From HXMU1420-13 sp965229525 (GTDB lineage: Bacteria > Bacteroidota > Rhodothermia > Balneolales > Balneolaceae): 64,000 bases of DNA. Below the pieces are notes generated by a model. It saw nothing but the letters and a program-made list of their open reading frames with translations. It searched no databases and had not been told where the DNA came from. Shown piece by piece: positions 62,601 through 64,000 of the stretch (its first letter is position 1; each line of letters begins with the position of its first letter). A program made the position numbers and the translations under genes. The stretch is from positions 2,418,001 through 2,482,000 of the forward strand of contig OZ245886.1 in assembly GCA_965229525.1 (NCBI GenBank). The letters are read 5' to 3'.

Positions 62601-64000
62601 AGTGAAACAGAAAGTGCTTCCTACGCCATAACTGCTTTCTACGATGATCTCACCCGAATTTTTTTCAATAAATTCTTTGCAAAGCATTAAACCTAAACCA
62701 GTGCCACTTTCATCCATAGTACCTTTTGTAGTAAAAAAAGTACCACTAAAAAGCTGATCTTGATTTTCTCTTTTAATACCAATTCCGGTGTCTTTTACAC
62801 AAATTTTATATGTATCACCTTCGGTTTCTATCAGAACAGTAATATCGTCATCCAAATGGCTAAATTTTATCGCATTGGATAATAGATTCTGGACAACCAG
62901 GTCAATCATGTTAAGATCAGCATATACCAAAAACTCACCTTCTGGTTGACAAAAGTTCAATCTCTTTTCATCAATATTGGTTTGCAGGAGTGCCTTTTTG
63001 TTCGATACAACGATATTAATATCAAATACTTCAGGATTAACACGATATCCCTCCATCTGGCTCTGCGCCCATTGTAGAAGATTGTTTAACAGAGTGGATG
63101 TGTACTTAAATCTTCTAGCTACATTAGGTATTAATTTGTCTAATTCTTCTTGAGAAGCTTTATTCATTTCAATTAAGCTAATTACCCCATATAAAGAACT
63201 TAAAGGGCCACGAAGGTCGTGAGCAATCATCGAAAAAATTCGATCCTTTACCATATTTGATGCTCTTAATTTCTCAGCCTGATCTTGTATCTCCTGATTC
63301 TTTAAATTCAGAAGATAGTTGTTAGCTTTTTTCTGATGGAAATTTCGATACATCCCAATCATCACTAAACCCGATAATATGATTACCGTAACTGAGGCTA
63401 TTAACAATGTTTGTTGTTGTTGAATCTTAGATGTACTAATCAACTCTGCTTGCTTACTCGCAGCAAGTAATTCCGCCTCTCTTTTGTTGAACTCGTATTC
63501 AGCAGATATGCGGCCAATTTCGGAATTGGTTTCTGAGCTTTTCAGGAAGTCAGAAATTTCTTTATAGTCTTCATGATATTTAAGTGCCTGCTCGGTATTA
63601 CCCATTTCTTTCGAAATAAGGTATAAGGTCTCGAGGGTAGCATGTTTTTCCGGGATAGCATTATACTCATTAGCAATATTATAGCCCTCTAAAGCATAAT
63701 TTAATGCGCTTGTAAGTTGCCCCAATCCCTGATTGGCAATTGCCAGTCCATTCAAAGATTGCACAGTTTCTAATTCATTTTGTCGATTTCTAAAAACCTC
63801 GATAGAAGATTCAAATGCATTAATTGCGAATTCATATTCAAATTCAGCATTATGAACCTGGCCAAGTTTAAAATTCGACAAGCCATAAACCCTTGGGTCA
63901 ATATTACCGGTAAGACTCAAAGCTTTATTTAAGTGATATTTCGCTTCCTCATAATTTCTAAGGTCATAATGGATAAATCCTAAATTAACAGGGATACTAA
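62580..64000 (-). CDS. TPR-containing sensor histidine kinase (N-terminus beyond right edge)
   Basis: The frame is open to the right edge, so the gene is partial; an internal TTG at 63920 is not its start. Visible parts: TPR-like helices (ALNYALEGYNIANEYNAI, GNTEQALKYHEDYKEI), a transmembrane helix (TLLIASVTVIILSGLVMIGMY), a coiled coil (LLNLKNQEIQDQAEKL), then HisKA with SMIAHDLRGPLSSLYG (phospho-His) and HATPase N box NLLSNAIKFSH, G1 KDTGIGI and G2 SGTGLGLMLC. It is a bacterial two-component kinase with a periplasmic TPR sensor. No response regulator is in the window. Confidence 0.9.
   Translation of the reverse strand, partial: SIPVNLGFIHYDLRNYEEAKYHLNKALSLTGNIDPRVYGLSNFKLGQVHNAEFEYEFAINAFESSIEVFRNRQNELETVQSLNGLAIANQGLGQLTSALNYALEGYNIANEYNAIPEKHATLETLYLISKEMGNTEQALKYHEDYKEISDFLKSSETNSEIGRISAEYEFNKREAELLAASKQAELISTSKIQQQQTLLIASVTVIILSGLVMIGMYRNFHQKKANNYLLNLKNQEIQDQAEKLRASNMVKDRIFSMIAHDLRGPLSSLYGVISLIEMNKASQEELDKLIPNVARRFKYTSTLLNNLLQWAQSQMEGYRVNPEVFDINIVVSNKKALLQTNIDEKRLNFCQPEGEFLVYADLNMIDLVVQNLLSNAIKFSHLDDDITVLIETEGDTYKICVKDTGIGIKRENQDQLFSGTFFTTKGTMDESGTGLGLMLCKEFIEKNSGEIIVESSYGVGSTFCFTLPIAKE

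Overview
The window looks like chromosome from a low-GC (roughly 40%) marine bacterium of the Bacteroidota/Balneolota-Rhodothermota side. The pointers are: a C-terminal sorting domain beginning NQNYPNPFNPNTTISFSL on the DUF1501 protein; a DUF1800/DUF1501 pair; a DnaE with an N-terminal DnaQ-like exonuclease; a DUF5916 outer-membrane protein; many TTG starts with weak ribosome binding sites; and GTCAT...ATGAC interspersed palindromic repeats between genes. The genus assignment is inference. No rRNA, tRNA, CRISPR array, integrase or transposase gene was found.

Layout. 1-4270: the end of an M20 peptidase, a minimal nucleotidyltransferase, then a tight minus-strand operon of glutamine synthetase-like ligase, APH-like kinase and HAD phosphatase. 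4398-7543: DUF1800 + DUF1501 export pair. 7536-10486: OsmC, an LpxH-like phosphoesterase with a glycosyltransferase, and DinB. 10548-19960: a GntR/UTRA regulator diverging from a long efflux and sulfur operon (TolC, membrane-fusion lipoprotein, RND pump, PII-like protein, DUF2892, persulfide-dioxygenase/rhodanese, TauE). 19963-24551: APC permease, DUF5916 protein, NYN nuclease and interspersed repeats.

24593-27181 is the most notable region: an integron-type gene cassette array on the minus strand, with two complete attC sites (108 and 110 bp) and one half site. The seven-base head of each cassette is complementary to the R'' box at its own tail, as expected for excised and reinserted circular cassettes. 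No integrase is present in the window.

27285-38277: Tag glycosylase, PEP carboxylase, an ilvE-crcB pair, a ParE-type toxin-antitoxin module, and a 2-hydroxyacid dehydrogenase. Then comes a disturbed umuDC locus: a 7-bp tandem repeat abuts umuC, a four-helix-bundle (S23) gene bounded by inverted repeats sits between umuC and umuD, and UmuD lacks both catalytic residues. Beyond it lie a four-helix membrane protein, a coupled 31-residue ORF and a nonsense-broken gene.

38665-64000 is mostly core housekeeping: dnaE, trxA, an RsbW-like kinase, a PiT-like permease, a frameshifted HNH endonuclease, DsrE, a nucleoside hydrolase, a clan-A glycosidase, mnmA, DUF4412, a DUF255 thioredoxin protein, a class III cyclase, ndk, a NamZ-like muramidase, rlmB, GDPD, pyrG, NUDIX, and a TPR histidine kinase cut by the right edge. 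Good intrinsic terminators close trxA, the PiT-like gene, the DUF4412 gene and ndk.
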